From NCBI RefSeq assembly GCF_010668395.1, contig NZ_WUEY01000012.1, positions 1-64,000 of the forward strand: DNA of 64,000 bases, in the 5' to 3' direction. Shown in pieces: positions 44,679-53,335 of this stretch. A program made the position numbers and the translations under genes. The notes beneath the pieces are model-generated. The model worked only from the letters and a program-made list of their open reading frames with translations, was not told the origin of the DNA and did no database searches. Source of the stretch: Martinezella lusitana. Its GTDB lineage: Bacteria; Pseudomonadota; Alphaproteobacteria; Rhizobiales; Rhizobiaceae. Position 1 is the first letter of the stretch; each line of letters opens with the position of its first letter.

Positions 44679-45239
44679 ATGACCAAGACACTTGGCCTCA
44701 CAGGCCTCGCCCTTCTCATCGCTTTCCCGGTATTCGCCCAATCCGCGGCGGAGAAGACGGGCGTTAACTCGGTCCTCGGCATGGCGCCGAAGACCGAAGA
44801 CTTTGTCGGCGAGGCGGCCACCAGCGATATGTTCGAGATCGAGTCCAGCAAGCTCGCGCTGGAACGATCAGACGCCGCCACCAAGGCGTTCGCTCAGCAG
44901 ATGCTTACCGACCACAAGAAAACAACCGGCGAGCTCAAGGGTCTACCTTGAGCGGCAAGGTCCAGGCCACCATTCCGACGGCGATGACCTCATCGCAGCA
45001 AGACACGCTTAAAAAGCTGAAGGGGCTGCAAGGTGACGACTTCACCAAGCAATACCACTCCGATCAGCAGGACGCCCATGAGGACGCGGTTGATCTCTTC
45101 AAGCGTTACGGCGACGGTGGCGACAGCCCCGACCTCAAGGCGGGGGCGGCAAGCACCCTGCCCTGCCCTGCCCTGCCCTGCCCTGCCCTGCCCTGCCCTG
45201 GAGCATCACCTGCAGATGGCAACCGACCTCAACAAGTAA
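44679..45239 (+). pseudogene. DUF4142 protein, frameshifted, with pentanucleotide repeat
   Basis: Signal peptide (MTKTLGLTGLALLIAFPVFAQ) and DUF4142/ferritin-like helices: FVGEAATSDMFEIESSKLALER, FAQQMLTDHKKTTGELKGL in the first frame, stopping at 44949. The frame then shifts (SGKVQATIPTAMTSSQQDTLKKLKGL, DAHEDAVDLFKRYGDGGD). The final EHHLQMATDLNK is in a third frame after the (CCCTG)9 repeat. Two lesions: about one base lost near 44945, and repeat expansion at 45156-45200 in place of the usual TLPTLEHHL coding sequence. Function of DUF4142 is unknown; members are exported and stress-associated. Confidence 0.82.
45156..45200. repeat. (CCCTG)9 tandem pentanucleotide repeat
   Basis: Nine perfect copies of CCCTG, 45 bp, inside the 3' end of the DUF4142 reading frame. 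The unit length is not a multiple of three, so each slippage event changes the frame. With nine copies the downstream EHHLQM segment is out of frame; one, four, seven or ten copies would restore it relative to the preceding segment. Confidence 0.97.
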
Positions 45240-45270
45240 TCGCCGCAGACATAAAATGAAAGGAAACCCG

Positions 45271-45810
45271 ATGACCCTCGAAGGAAAGAAGATTGCCATC
45301 CTCCTCGCTCCCCGCGGAACCGAAAAGCCAGAATTTGTCCAGCCGAAGGAGGCTGTCGAAAAGGCCGGCGCGACCGTGGTGGTCGTCGGACTGGAGGCGG
45401 GTGAAGCCCACGTGGTCAACAACGACCTCGATCCGGGCGCGACGTATGCGGTCGACAAGGCGATTGGTGAGGTCTCGGCTGCCGAGTTCGACGGCTTGGT
45501 CGTCCCCGGTGGAAGCGTTGGCGCCGACAAACTGCGCGGAGACGAAAAGGTCATCGGTTTCGTCTACGACTTCTTTGTGCAGGAAAAGCCCGTTGGGGTC
45601 ATCTGTCACGGGCCGTGGCTTCTCGTCGAGGCCGACGTCGTTAAGGGCCGGATGCTGACGTCTTTCCCTACCGTGTCAACCGACATTCGCAACGCTGGTG
45701 GCAGGTGGGTCGACCAGGAAGTCGTCACCGACAAAGGCTTGGTCACCAGCCGCAATCCGAAGGATTTGCCGGGCGTTGCGCCCGATCTGCTGTTGCGACG
45801 TCCGGCCTGA
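45271..45810 (+). CDS. DJ-1/PfpI-family protein
   Basis: 179 aa from ATG 45271 (AAAGGA upstream; an in-frame ATG lies at 45256). GLVVPGGSVGADKLRGDEKVIGFV and the nucleophile elbow GVICHGPWLLVEADVVKGR place Cys and the following His as in PfpI/YhbO-type proteins. These are described as glyoxalase/deglycase or chaperone-like stress proteins. The gene follows the DUF4142 relic, a common pairing of stress genes in rhizobia. Confidence 0.9.
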   Translation: MTLEGKKIAILLAPRGTEKPEFVQPKEAVEKAGATVVVVGLEAGEAHVVNNDLDPGATYAVDKAIGEVSAAEFDGLVVPGGSVGADKLRGDEKVIGFVYDFFVQEKPVGVICHGPWLLVEADVVKGRMLTSFPTVSTDIRNAGGRWVDQEVVTDKGLVTSRNPKDLPGVAPDLLLRRPA

Positions 45811-46229
45811 GACTAGCGTAGGCTCCTCCTGAAGCGCGGCGTAGACGACATGGGTAAACGATTCGAGCATAATTTTGTTTGACCGCATGCAAACGCGATG
45901 GCGGATCCGACTTGATCTACGGTGAGAAGAAGTGGCGAGGTCGGTTTTCCGAAAACCGGTGAGGTCCCCAGATCCCAAGTAAACAGGGAACCATTTGCCC
46001 GATACCGCAAAAATCTTTTGCGATGAGGGCCATTCCGACCGGCCGAGAGATTCCGTACCTTTCTCAAGCAGACACCAGACCCCTTAACCCATTGATTGCA
46101 TCCAGTCGGGGTGCCATCCAGGCTTCGAGTTTCGCTCTTCCGCTGCGCCACAGCCGTTTGCCAAACGGTGTGGCCGAAAGTGCTGTTGCGTGACGGACGG
46201 CTTCCCGATGCAAAACGGAGGCGAGCCGA
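45811..46229. other. Intergenic region before the gluconate dehydrogenase operon
   Basis: About 420 bp without a recognised gene. It contains the inverted repeat at 45942-45958 and a GGAGG ribosome site just before ATG 46230. Confidence 0.5.
45942..45958. promoter_or_regulatory. Inverted repeat CGGTTTT-CCG-AAAACCG
   Basis: Perfect 7-bp arms with a 3-bp centre, 272 bp upstream of the first dehydrogenase gene. Size and symmetry fit a LacI- or GntR-type operator; a short stem-loop in RNA is the alternative. Confidence 0.4.
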
Positions 46230-46934
46230 ATGTCCGGTTCAGAGAGCTTTACCAATCGCCGCGGTTTTCTGCTCGGCGCGATGAAGGTGGTCCCTGCCGC
46301 CGCGCTGCTCAGCGGCAGCCAGGCTGTTATCGCCGAAGCGGCGACCACCCCCGAAGGCTACAAGCCAACCTATTTCAACGACGAAGAGTGGCGCTTTATC
46401 ATCGCCGCTGTCGATCGCCTCATTCCTTCGAACGAGGACGGTCCGGGTGCGCTCGACCTGCATGTGCCTGAGTTCATTGACCGGCAGATGGAAACCGACT
46501 ACGGCCATGGTGCCCGGTGGTACCTGCAAGGCCCGTACTATCCGGACTCGGATTTTACGCTGGGCTATCAGATGCGCTACTCGCCGCGCGAACTCTACCG
46601 CGCTGCCATCCCGGAGGTCGACGACTACTGTCGCAAGACACACGGTAAGGCTTTTGCCGATCTCGACGGCGTCGCACAGGGCGAGATGCTCGCCGCTCTG
46701 CAAAAAGGCGTCGCGCCGCTCAACAGCGTCAAACCGAACGAGTTCTTCCTGCACCTGCTCGCCAATACGAAGGAGGGCTACTTCTCCGACCCGATGTATG
46801 GCGGCAACTACAAGATGGGTGCCTGGAAGATGATCGGATTCCCGGGCGCTCGCGCCGATTTCACCGATTGGATGAAGACACCCGGCACGCCCTATCCGCT
46901 TGGGCCCGTCTCCATTCTCGGCGAGAAGGCGTGA
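46230..46934 (+). CDS. Gluconate-2-dehydrogenase-type subunit 3 (gamma)
   Basis: 234 aa. Twin-arginine signal NRRGFLLGAMKVVPAAALLSG; this small subunit carries the Tat signal for the FAD subunit, which has none. The conserved block FNDEEWRFIIAAVDRLIPSNEDGPGALDLHVPEFIDRQ and the end GGNYKMGAWKMIGFPGARADF match the family. First gene of a three-gene operon. Confidence 0.9.
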   Translation: MSGSESFTNRRGFLLGAMKVVPAAALLSGSQAVIAEAATTPEGYKPTYFNDEEWRFIIAAVDRLIPSNEDGPGALDLHVPEFIDRQMETDYGHGARWYLQGPYYPDSDFTLGYQMRYSPRELYRAAIPEVDDYCRKTHGKAFADLDGVAQGEMLAALQKGVAPLNSVKPNEFFLHLLANTKEGYFSDPMYGGNYKMGAWKMIGFPGARADFTDWMKTPGTPYPLGPVSILGEKA

Positions 46935-46938
46935 GCAG

Positions 46939-48717
46939 ATGGCAAACGTTATGAAATCCGTAGACGCAGTCGTCATCGGGCTCGGTTGGACTGGCTCGAT
47001 CCTCAGCATGGAGCTGGCGCGTGAGGGCTTGAACGTCGTCGCGCTCGAACGTGGCGAGAACCGTAACACCTCGCCGGACTACACCTATCCAAAGGCGGCT
47101 GACGAACTGAAATATGGCATCCGGGGCGAGCTTTTCCGGAAGCTCTCGCTCGAAACGGTGACGGTCCGCCACAAGATGGGTGATACCGCTGTCCCCTACC
47201 GTCAGTACAACGCGTTTCTGCTGCCCGACCACGTCGGCGGAGCGGGGACGCATTGGAACGGTCAACTCTACCGCCCTTCCCCGGAAGACCTCAAATTTCA
47301 CAGCCGGAATGTCGAGCGATACGGCAAGAACTTTCTGCCGGAGAATATGACGATCCAGGACTACGACGTCACCTTCGACGAACTCGAACCATATTTCGAC
47401 AGGTTCGAGCACCTGAATGGAGCGTCAGGCAAGGCAGGGAATATTGCGGGAGTGCCGACCGACGGTGGCAATCCCTTTGAGGGAAAGCGGTCGAAAGAGT
47501 ACCCGACGCCGCCGGTCGCTGACACTTATGGCGCCATCCTGTTTGCGAATGCAGCTCGCGAGCTAGGCTACAAACCCTTTCCGCAGCCCTGCGCCAATTG
47601 CTCGGAACCCTATACCAATTTCTATGGTGTTCGCCTCGGCCCTTGCAATCTGTGCGGCTTCTGCGAGCGCTTCGGATGTTATCTTTATTCGAAGGGATCG
47701 CCGCAGACGACCATCCTGCCAGCGCTGTTTCAGCTTCCCAATTTCGAGTTGAGGACGCGCAGTCACGTTACCCGCATCAATCTCGATTCGACCGGCAAGC
47801 GCGCGACCGGCGTAACCTACGTGAACGCGGCTGGGGCGGAAATATTCCAGCCGGCCGATCTCGTCATCCTGTCCTCATACCAGACCAACAACGTCCGCAT
47901 GATGCTGCTGTCTGGGATTGGCGAGCGCTATGATCCGGTCACCGGCAAGGGTGTGATCGGGAAGAACTATGCCTATCAGATGATGAGCTCGACCTCACTG
48001 TTCTTCGACAAGGACGTGCCGATCAACCCTTTCATCGGCGGCGGAGCAGGTGGCTCGCAGATCGTCGACGAATTCAATTCCGACCATTTCGATCATGAAC
48101 CGCATGGCTTCGTTGGTGGCGCCTATATCATTGGCGGCCAGACCGGTGGCCGACCGATCCAGCAGCTGGCCGTTCCGCCCGGCACGCCAAGCTGGGGCGC
48201 TGCCTGGAAGAAGGCCGCCAAGGAGAACTATCTCCACACGACCAATGTTGTGACGCACGGTTCGGTCATGTCCTATCGGGACGCCTATCTTGATCTTGAT
48301 CCGACCTACCGCGATTCCCTCGGCCAGCCGCTGCTGCGAATGACGTTCGACTGGCATGACAATGAGTACCGGATGTCGCGGTACGTCACCGACCGCGCGC
48401 TCGAGATTGTTGACAAGATGAACCCGATGTCTCGCTCGACACTCATTCGTCAGGTGGGCGATCACTTCAATGTCCGCGAATATCAGACCACCCACACGAC
48501 GGGAGGTGTCATCACTGGCGCTGATCCGAAATCGAGTGCGTTGAATCGGTATCTGCAAAGCTGGGACGTTCCGAACCTGTTTGTAACGGGCGCGTCGGCC
48601 TTCCCGCAGAACTTCGGCTACAACCCGACCGGCCTCGTCGGTGCCCTTGCCTTCTATGCCGCCGACGCTATCCGAACGCAGTACCTCAAGCAGCCCGGCC
48701 CGCTGGTTCATGCGTGA
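46939..48717 (+). CDS. GMC-type FAD dehydrogenase subunit (gluconate/glucose/sorbitol dehydrogenase-like alpha)
   Basis: 592 aa from ATG 46939. The FAD site is DAVVIGLGWTGSILSMELAREGLNVVALERG. The cysteine-rich CANCSEPYTNFYGV and GPCNLCGFCERFGC segments correspond to the region that holds an iron-sulfur cluster in related bacterial FAD-glucose dehydrogenases. C-terminal GMC residues lie in YQTTHTTGGVITG and FPQNFGYNPTGLVGALAFYAADAI. It oxidises a sugar or sugar acid in the periplasm and passes electrons to the cytochrome subunit. The substrate (gluconate, 2-ketogluconate, glucose, sorbitol) cannot be fixed from sequence. Confidence 0.9.
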   Translation: MANVMKSVDAVVIGLGWTGSILSMELAREGLNVVALERGENRNTSPDYTYPKAADELKYGIRGELFRKLSLETVTVRHKMGDTAVPYRQYNAFLLPDHVGGAGTHWNGQLYRPSPEDLKFHSRNVERYGKNFLPENMTIQDYDVTFDELEPYFDRFEHLNGASGKAGNIAGVPTDGGNPFEGKRSKEYPTPPVADTYGAILFANAARELGYKPFPQPCANCSEPYTNFYGVRLGPCNLCGFCERFGCYLYSKGSPQTTILPALFQLPNFELRTRSHVTRINLDSTGKRATGVTYVNAAGAEIFQPADLVILSSYQTNNVRMMLLSGIGERYDPVTGKGVIGKNYAYQMMSSTSLFFDKDVPINPFIGGGAGGSQIVDEFNSDHFDHEPHGFVGGAYIIGGQTGGRPIQQLAVPPGTPSWGAAWKKAAKENYLHTTNVVTHGSVMSYRDAYLDLDPTYRDSLGQPLLRMTFDWHDNEYRMSRYVTDRALEIVDKMNPMSRSTLIRQVGDHFNVREYQTTHTTGGVITGADPKSSALNRYLQSWDVPNLFVTGASAFPQNFGYNPTGLVGALAFYAADAIRTQYLKQPGPLVHA

Positions 48718-48727
48718 GGGGCGCGCC

Positions 48728-50095
48728 ATGAGGATCAGGATAACCCGGCTTTTAGGAGCTGTTATCGCGCTGGGCGCGGTTGGTGCCCTCGGCGCTTGGG
48801 TCACGACGATCGCCTTCGGCAATATCGGCGGCGATAAGACCGCCAGCCTCGGCGTCGCGGTGACGCCCGAATTGATCCAGCGCGGCGCCTATGTCGCAAA
48901 GCTGGGTGACTGCGCGGCGTGCCACACCGCTCCCGGAGGAAAGGATTTTGCCGGCGGCCTGCCGCTGCAGACACCCATCGGCGCGGTCTTTTCCACCAAC
49001 ATCACCCCGGATAAGACAAACGGCATTGGCGGCTATACTTACGGGGAGTTTGAGCGTGCTGTACGTCGCGGCATGCTTCCGGACGGCACCTCGCTCTATC
49101 CGGCAATGCCGTTCCCCTCTTACGCCAAGATCTCGGATGACGACATGAAGGCGCTCTATGCCTTCTTCACAAAGGGTGTGGCGCCAGTTGCGCAGAAAAA
49201 CCGCTCGGCCGACATTCCCTGGCCGCTGTCGATGCGCTGGCCGCTGACTTACTGGCGATGGGTTTTCGGGCCGCGGGTCGAGACGCAGACCGTTGCACAA
49301 ACAAGCGCGGCGGATCCGCTGCTTGCCCGTGGCGCCTATCTTGTCGAGGGGCTCGGTCATTGCGGAAGCTGTCATACGCCACGCGGCATTGGCCTTGAAG
49401 AAAAGGCGCTCTCGGCCTCGGACGGGCCGAACTATCTCTCTGACGGCTTCGTCGACAACCATGTCGCCAACAATTTGAGGGGCGATCCCGTTACGGGCCT
49501 TGGAACCTGGAGCGAAGACGACATCGTGCAGTTCCTGCAGACGGGGCGCAATTCGAAGTCGGCCGCCTTCGGGGGGATGGCAGATGTCGTCTCGCATAGC
49601 ACGCAGTTCATGAGGGATGACGATCTTCGAGCTATCGCCCGGTACCTGAAATCACTTCCGCCGGATGGGTCGCCCCGCGAGGCGACTGACAGCGATAGGG
49701 CTGGGAAAGATAAGACCCAGGCCATGTTGGCAGCCGCCGACGTCTCAAAACCGGGAGCGCTGGACTATCTCAACAATTGCGCGGCCTGCCACCTCTCGTC
49801 GGGCCGGGGCTATCGCGACACCTTCCCGGCCCTTGCCGCAAATCCGGTGGTGAATGCCACGGACCCCACCTCGGTCATCCACATCATCATGCAAGGCGCG
49901 ACCATTCCCCGAACGTTGAAGGCGCCCACGGACTTCACCATGCCAGGGTTCGCCGACCGGCTGACTGACAAGGAAATTGCGGATCTCGCTACTTTCGTCC
50001 GATCGAGCTGGGGCAACAACGCGCCGGCAGTCAGTCCCGACCAGGTCGCGAAATTACGCGCCACCATCGATGCGGCGCGTCCGCCGGAGCGATAA
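48728..50095 (+). CDS. Tri-haem cytochrome c subunit of the membrane dehydrogenase
   Basis: 455 aa from ATG 48728, with GAGGGG upstream. An N-terminal hydrophobic segment (LLGAVIALGAVGALGAWVTT) serves as signal or anchor. Three haem-binding motifs are visible: CAACHTAPG, CGSCHTPRG and CAACHLSSG. This is the standard three-haem subunit of gluconate-2-dehydrogenase and alcohol/sorbitol dehydrogenases; it hands electrons to ubiquinone or a terminal oxidase. Confidence 0.93.
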   Translation: MRIRITRLLGAVIALGAVGALGAWVTTIAFGNIGGDKTASLGVAVTPELIQRGAYVAKLGDCAACHTAPGGKDFAGGLPLQTPIGAVFSTNITPDKTNGIGGYTYGEFERAVRRGMLPDGTSLYPAMPFPSYAKISDDDMKALYAFFTKGVAPVAQKNRSADIPWPLSMRWPLTYWRWVFGPRVETQTVAQTSAADPLLARGAYLVEGLGHCGSCHTPRGIGLEEKALSASDGPNYLSDGFVDNHVANNLRGDPVTGLGTWSEDDIVQFLQTGRNSKSAAFGGMADVVSHSTQFMRDDDLRAIARYLKSLPPDGSPREATDSDRAGKDKTQAMLAAADVSKPGALDYLNNCAACHLSSGRGYRDTFPALAANPVVNATDPTSVIHIIMQGATIPRTLKAPTDFTMPGFADRLTDKEIADLATFVRSSWGNNAPAVSPDQVAKLRATIDAARPPER

Positions 50096-50098
50096 GGA

Positions 50099-51046
50099 TC
50101 AGGGCGCCCGTTGGGCGTCCCAATAGGGCAGTGGAGACCCGAACCGTTCGGACATGAAGGTGAGGAATGCCCTCACTTTTGGGGAGACAACCTTCTTGGG
50201 CGGGTAAACCGCCCAGATCGCTCGCTGCGGCCCTGATGCGATCGACCATTCCCAATCAGCAAGAAGAGTAACCAGCCGTCCCGACTGAAGGTCGCCGGAG
50301 ACAAGCCATGTCGGCAGAAGGGCGATGCCAAGCCCGGAAAGTGCGGCATCCAGCAAGGCCTCTGAATCATTGGTGCGGAGATTACCTTTGATCGGCATCT
50401 CGACGGGATCCGCTTGCGGCTCTGCCGTAGGCCGATAGAACCATGCGTTCCCCACCTGGAGCGCGAAGGCGAGGCACTGGTGCTGCATGAGATCCGCAGG
50501 CTCTGCCAAAGCCGAAGCCAAAGCCGTTTGGAGATAGTGCGGACTGGCGACAAGCACGCGACGTTGCGGGGCAAGTCTCTTGGCGATAAGCGACGAGTCC
50601 GCAAGTGCGCCTATCCTGATGGCAATATCCGTGCCGGTTTCGATCAGGTCCACAGTTGCGTCGGTTAGCGTCGCATCGAGGCGGATATCCGGATAGGCGG
50701 CAAGAAAATCCTTCATATGCGGCATGACATGGCGACGTCCGAAGGCGCTCGGGATATTGATCCGCAGTAGCCCCTGAGGGTGAGCATTGAGGGAGCGCGT
50801 GGCGTTTCGGGCATCGTCGACGTCAGCAAGTATCTGCGCGGCACGCTCATAAAATGATTGGCCGGCCTCGGTCAGATGCAGCCGGCGCGTCGAGCGGTTC
50901 AGGAGCGCCGCTCCAAGGTCGTCCTCCAGCGCGCTGATGTAGCGGGACACCGTCGACACCTTCATCTCGGCCTCGCCGGCCGCCTTCGAAAAGCTTCCCA
51001 ATTCCACCGAGCGAACGAACGCGCTCATTGCAGCAAAGTAATCCAT
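50099..51046 (-). CDS. LysR-family regulator
   Basis: 315 aa, complete. HTH: MSAFVRSVELGSFSKAAGEAEMKVSTVSRYISALEDDLGAALLNRSTRRLHLTEAG. Effector domain from about 90: GLLRINIPSAFGRRHVMPHMKDFLAAYPDIRLDATLTDATVDLIETGTDIAIRIG. It converges on the cytochrome gene (3-bp gap) and is divergent from the dehydrogenase/lrgAB operon at 51158, which it likely controls. Confidence 0.92.
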   Translation of the reverse strand: MDYFAAMSAFVRSVELGSFSKAAGEAEMKVSTVSRYISALEDDLGAALLNRSTRRLHLTEAGQSFYERAAQILADVDDARNATRSLNAHPQGLLRINIPSAFGRRHVMPHMKDFLAAYPDIRLDATLTDATVDLIETGTDIAIRIGALADSSLIAKRLAPQRRVLVASPHYLQTALASALAEPADLMQHQCLAFALQVGNAWFYRPTAEPQADPVEMPIKGNLRTNDSEALLDAALSGLGIALLPTWLVSGDLQSGRLVTLLADWEWSIASGPQRAIWAVYPPKKVVSPKVRAFLTFMSERFGSPLPYWDAQRAP

Positions 51047-51157
51047 ACCTCAGTCCCTGCCCCATCCTGCAACAATGATTTGCCGCCGGAGCCATTCCGC
51101 GTGCAAGGGCAGATCGCTAAATTTCTGACTGCGACCCGCAAAAAAAGGAAAATGGCG

Positions 51158-52162
51158 ATGAATACCCAAACTCAGGCGACACGCCAGGCACATGAGCCCC
51201 AAGGCAACCTCCCGGCATCTTTGCAGGAAGGGCAACTCAAGCGGTCAGATCGCACCATAGGTATTGTCGGCCTTGGTCATATGGGCAGTGCCCTGGCGCG
51301 CAGTCTCGCCGCAGATGGCCATCAGGTCCTTGCGTTCGATCGTGATTTCTCTCGCGCTTCTGTCCTCAAGGGCGTCGGGGTCGGACCGGTGCAATCGCTT
51401 GCTGCCCTGTCAGACTGCGAGGCCATCGTGACATCGCTTCCGGACGATGACGCCCTGAGCGCGGTCGTTCGCGATGGCGATGGTCTCCTGGACTGCATGC
51501 AGGCGGGCGCCGTCCATATCTCAATGAGTACGATCAGCCCGGGCTTGTCGCAGGAGCTCGCCAACGATCATGCCACCCGGGCGCAGCATTATGTCGCCGC
51601 CCCGGTGCTCGGAAATCCTGATCTCGCACGCGATCGCAAGCTTTTCGTTCTCGCCGCCGGCGATCCGGAGAGCATGGCGAAGGCCCGGCCGCTGCTCGAT
51701 CGCTTCGGACAGCGTCTTTTTCTGTTGGGCGAGAAGGCCTCGCAGGCGAATTTGATGAAGCTCGCTGGAAACGTGCTAACCGCAATCACGCTTGAGAGCA
51801 TGGGCGAGGTCCTCGCGCTCCTGCGAAAGAGCGGCATGGACCAGCATCTGGCTTTCGAGGTCCTTACGAATTCGCTGTTCGATTCCAAGGTTCACCGCAC
51901 GTATGGTGGCAAGATCGTCGATGAGCGTTACAGCCCGGCAGGCATGGCCGTGCCGCTTGCGGTGAAGGATGTGCGCCTTGCACTGGCCGAAGCCGAACGC
52001 CAGGCGGTGCCCATGCCGGCAGCAAGCCTTGTCCATGATCGGCTCGTCGGTCTCGTCGCCGCAGGACATGCCGCACTCGACTGGTCGGCACTCGGGCTGC
52101 TCGCTGCCCGCGATGCCGGCTTGCCATTTGAGGCCGGTCGCAGCACGACCGCCGATCGCTGA
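51158..52162 (+). CDS. 3-hydroxyisobutyrate dehydrogenase-like NAD(P)-binding oxidoreductase
   Basis: 334 aa from ATG 51158, seven bases after AAGGAA; ATG 51152 is too close. Rossmann site TIGIVGLGHMGSALARSLAADGHQVLAFDRD. SMSTISPGLSQELA is the substrate-binding segment. ASQANLMKLAGNVL has the catalytic Lys (KxxxN). The helical C-terminal dimer domain follows. The family includes beta-hydroxyacid dehydrogenases and imine reductases; the substrate is unknown. It is followed after 2 bp by lrgA. Confidence 0.87.
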   Translation: MNTQTQATRQAHEPQGNLPASLQEGQLKRSDRTIGIVGLGHMGSALARSLAADGHQVLAFDRDFSRASVLKGVGVGPVQSLAALSDCEAIVTSLPDDDALSAVVRDGDGLLDCMQAGAVHISMSTISPGLSQELANDHATRAQHYVAAPVLGNPDLARDRKLFVLAAGDPESMAKARPLLDRFGQRLFLLGEKASQANLMKLAGNVLTAITLESMGEVLALLRKSGMDQHLAFEVLTNSLFDSKVHRTYGGKIVDERYSPAGMAVPLAVKDVRLALAEAERQAVPMPAASLVHDRLVGLVAAGHAALDWSALGLLAARDAGLPFEAGRSTTADR

Positions 52163-52164
52163 GG

Positions 52165-52575
52165 ATGACGCCCATGCCCGCCGCCTTTTTGATCCTCATT
52201 GCCTGTCAACTCATCGGCGAGGGCCTGCGAGCAGCGCTCTCCCTTCCGATCCCCGGACCGGTGATCGGCATGTTCCTGCTCGCTGCCATCCTTGCCCTCA
52301 CCGACCAGAAAAAGCCGCACATCAAGGACCGGGCGACCGAACAGGAGCTCCATCGCACCGCGGATGGGCTCATTTCTCATATGGGCCTCCTGTTCGTCCC
52401 CGCCGGCGTCGGCATCATCGCGGAGGCGGGATTGCTCCAGCAGGAGTGGCTGCCCATCATTGCTGCGCTCATTGGCTCGACGGTGCTGAGTATCGCGGTG
52501 ACGGGTCTCGTCATGCATTGGCTCGTTCGTCATTCCGAACGTCGGCACGCCGCCGTCGAGCCGAAGAGCGCTTAG
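52165..52575 (+). CDS. lrgA: LrgA/CidA-family membrane protein
   Basis: 136 aa with four membrane helices: AAFLILIACQLIGEGLRAAL, PGPVIGMFLLAAILAL, MGLLFVPAGVGIIAEAGLL and WLPIIAALIGSTVLSIAVTGL. PGPVIGMF and GLLFVPAGVG are family signatures. LrgA/CidA proteins are holin-like; in several bacteria LrgAB pairs act in pyruvate or small-acid movement and in cell lysis control. ATG 52165 or 52174. Confidence 0.9.
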   Translation: MTPMPAAFLILIACQLIGEGLRAALSLPIPGPVIGMFLLAAILALTDQKKPHIKDRATEQELHRTADGLISHMGLLFVPAGVGIIAEAGLLQQEWLPIIAALIGSTVLSIAVTGLVMHWLVRHSERRHAAVEPKSA

Positions 52576-52584
52576 GAGGTCAGA

Positions 52585-53304
52585 ATGACCAAGGTTATCA
52601 CCCATTTGTGGACACCGCTTTCAGCGACGCCGCTCCTCTGGCTGGCAGTCACGCTGCTCGCCTATGTCATCGGTCGAACCGTCCAGCGAGCGTGTCGCGG
52701 GTCGGCCTTCGCCAGCCCGGTCCTGATCGCCATTGCCCTTGTCGGCGTCGTTGTCCTGGCGACGCACACCTCGTATGAGACCTATTTCGCGGGCGCCCAG
52801 TTCATCAATTTCTTGCTTGGCCCTGCCACCATTGCACTGGCGGTGCCCCTTGCTCGCAACCTCGTCTACGTCAGACGCAATCTGAACGGAATTGGGGTGG
52901 CGCTGCTGGCCGGGTCGATCACGTCGATCGTCAGCGGTGTCGCTATCGTCTGGGCTCTCGGGGGCTCACGCGCGGTTGCCCTGTCGATGGCGCCCAAGGC
53001 CGTCACGACGCCGATTGCCATGGCGGTTTCTCAGGAGATCGGCGGGATTCCGGCGCTGACCGCGGCTCTTGCCATCATGGGCGGCATTGTCGCCGCTGTC
53101 GTCGGCCAGGAGATGCTGAAGCAACTGCGGATCGACGACTGGCGTGCTCACGGTCTTGCGGCTGGCGTCGCAGGAAGCGGTGTCGCAGCCGCTCAGGTGG
53201 CCTCTCGCAATGAACTCGGCGCTGCTTTTGCTGCACTGGGGATCGCGTTGAACGGTCTCCTGACCGCTCTTCTGGTGCCGATCCTGATGATGATCTGGAA
53301 ATAG
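52585..53304 (+). CDS. lrgB: LrgB-family membrane protein
   Basis: 239 aa, about seven helices. Family blocks: AQFINFLLGPATIALAVPLARN, ALSMAPKAVTTPIAMAVSQEIGGIPALTA and GVAAAQVASRNELGAAFAALGIALNGLLTALLVP. It works with LrgA (9-bp gap). Standing with a beta-hydroxyacid-dehydrogenase-like gene suggests transport of a small acid metabolised by that enzyme, which is inference. Confidence 0.92.
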   Translation: MTKVITHLWTPLSATPLLWLAVTLLAYVIGRTVQRACRGSAFASPVLIAIALVGVVVLATHTSYETYFAGAQFINFLLGPATIALAVPLARNLVYVRRNLNGIGVALLAGSITSIVSGVAIVWALGGSRAVALSMAPKAVTTPIAMAVSQEIGGIPALTAALAIMGGIVAAVVGQEMLKQLRIDDWRAHGLAAGVAGSGVAAAQVASRNELGAAFAALGIALNGLLTALLVPILMMIWK

Positions 53305-53335
53305 CCGCGGAGCGGATGCTCCTCCTCGAACGCTG

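Noticed and set aside
44489..44884. 131-codon minus-strand frame opposite the DUF4142 gene
   Set aside because: Antisense to a clear signal peptide and DUF4142 helices; no independent support.
45156..45200. CRISPR-like array
   Set aside because: The unit is only 5 bp with no spacers; it is a simple sequence repeat.
45156..45200. Active phase-variation switch
   Set aside because: The same gene already carries an independent frameshift near 44945, so repeat slippage alone would not restore a full protein.
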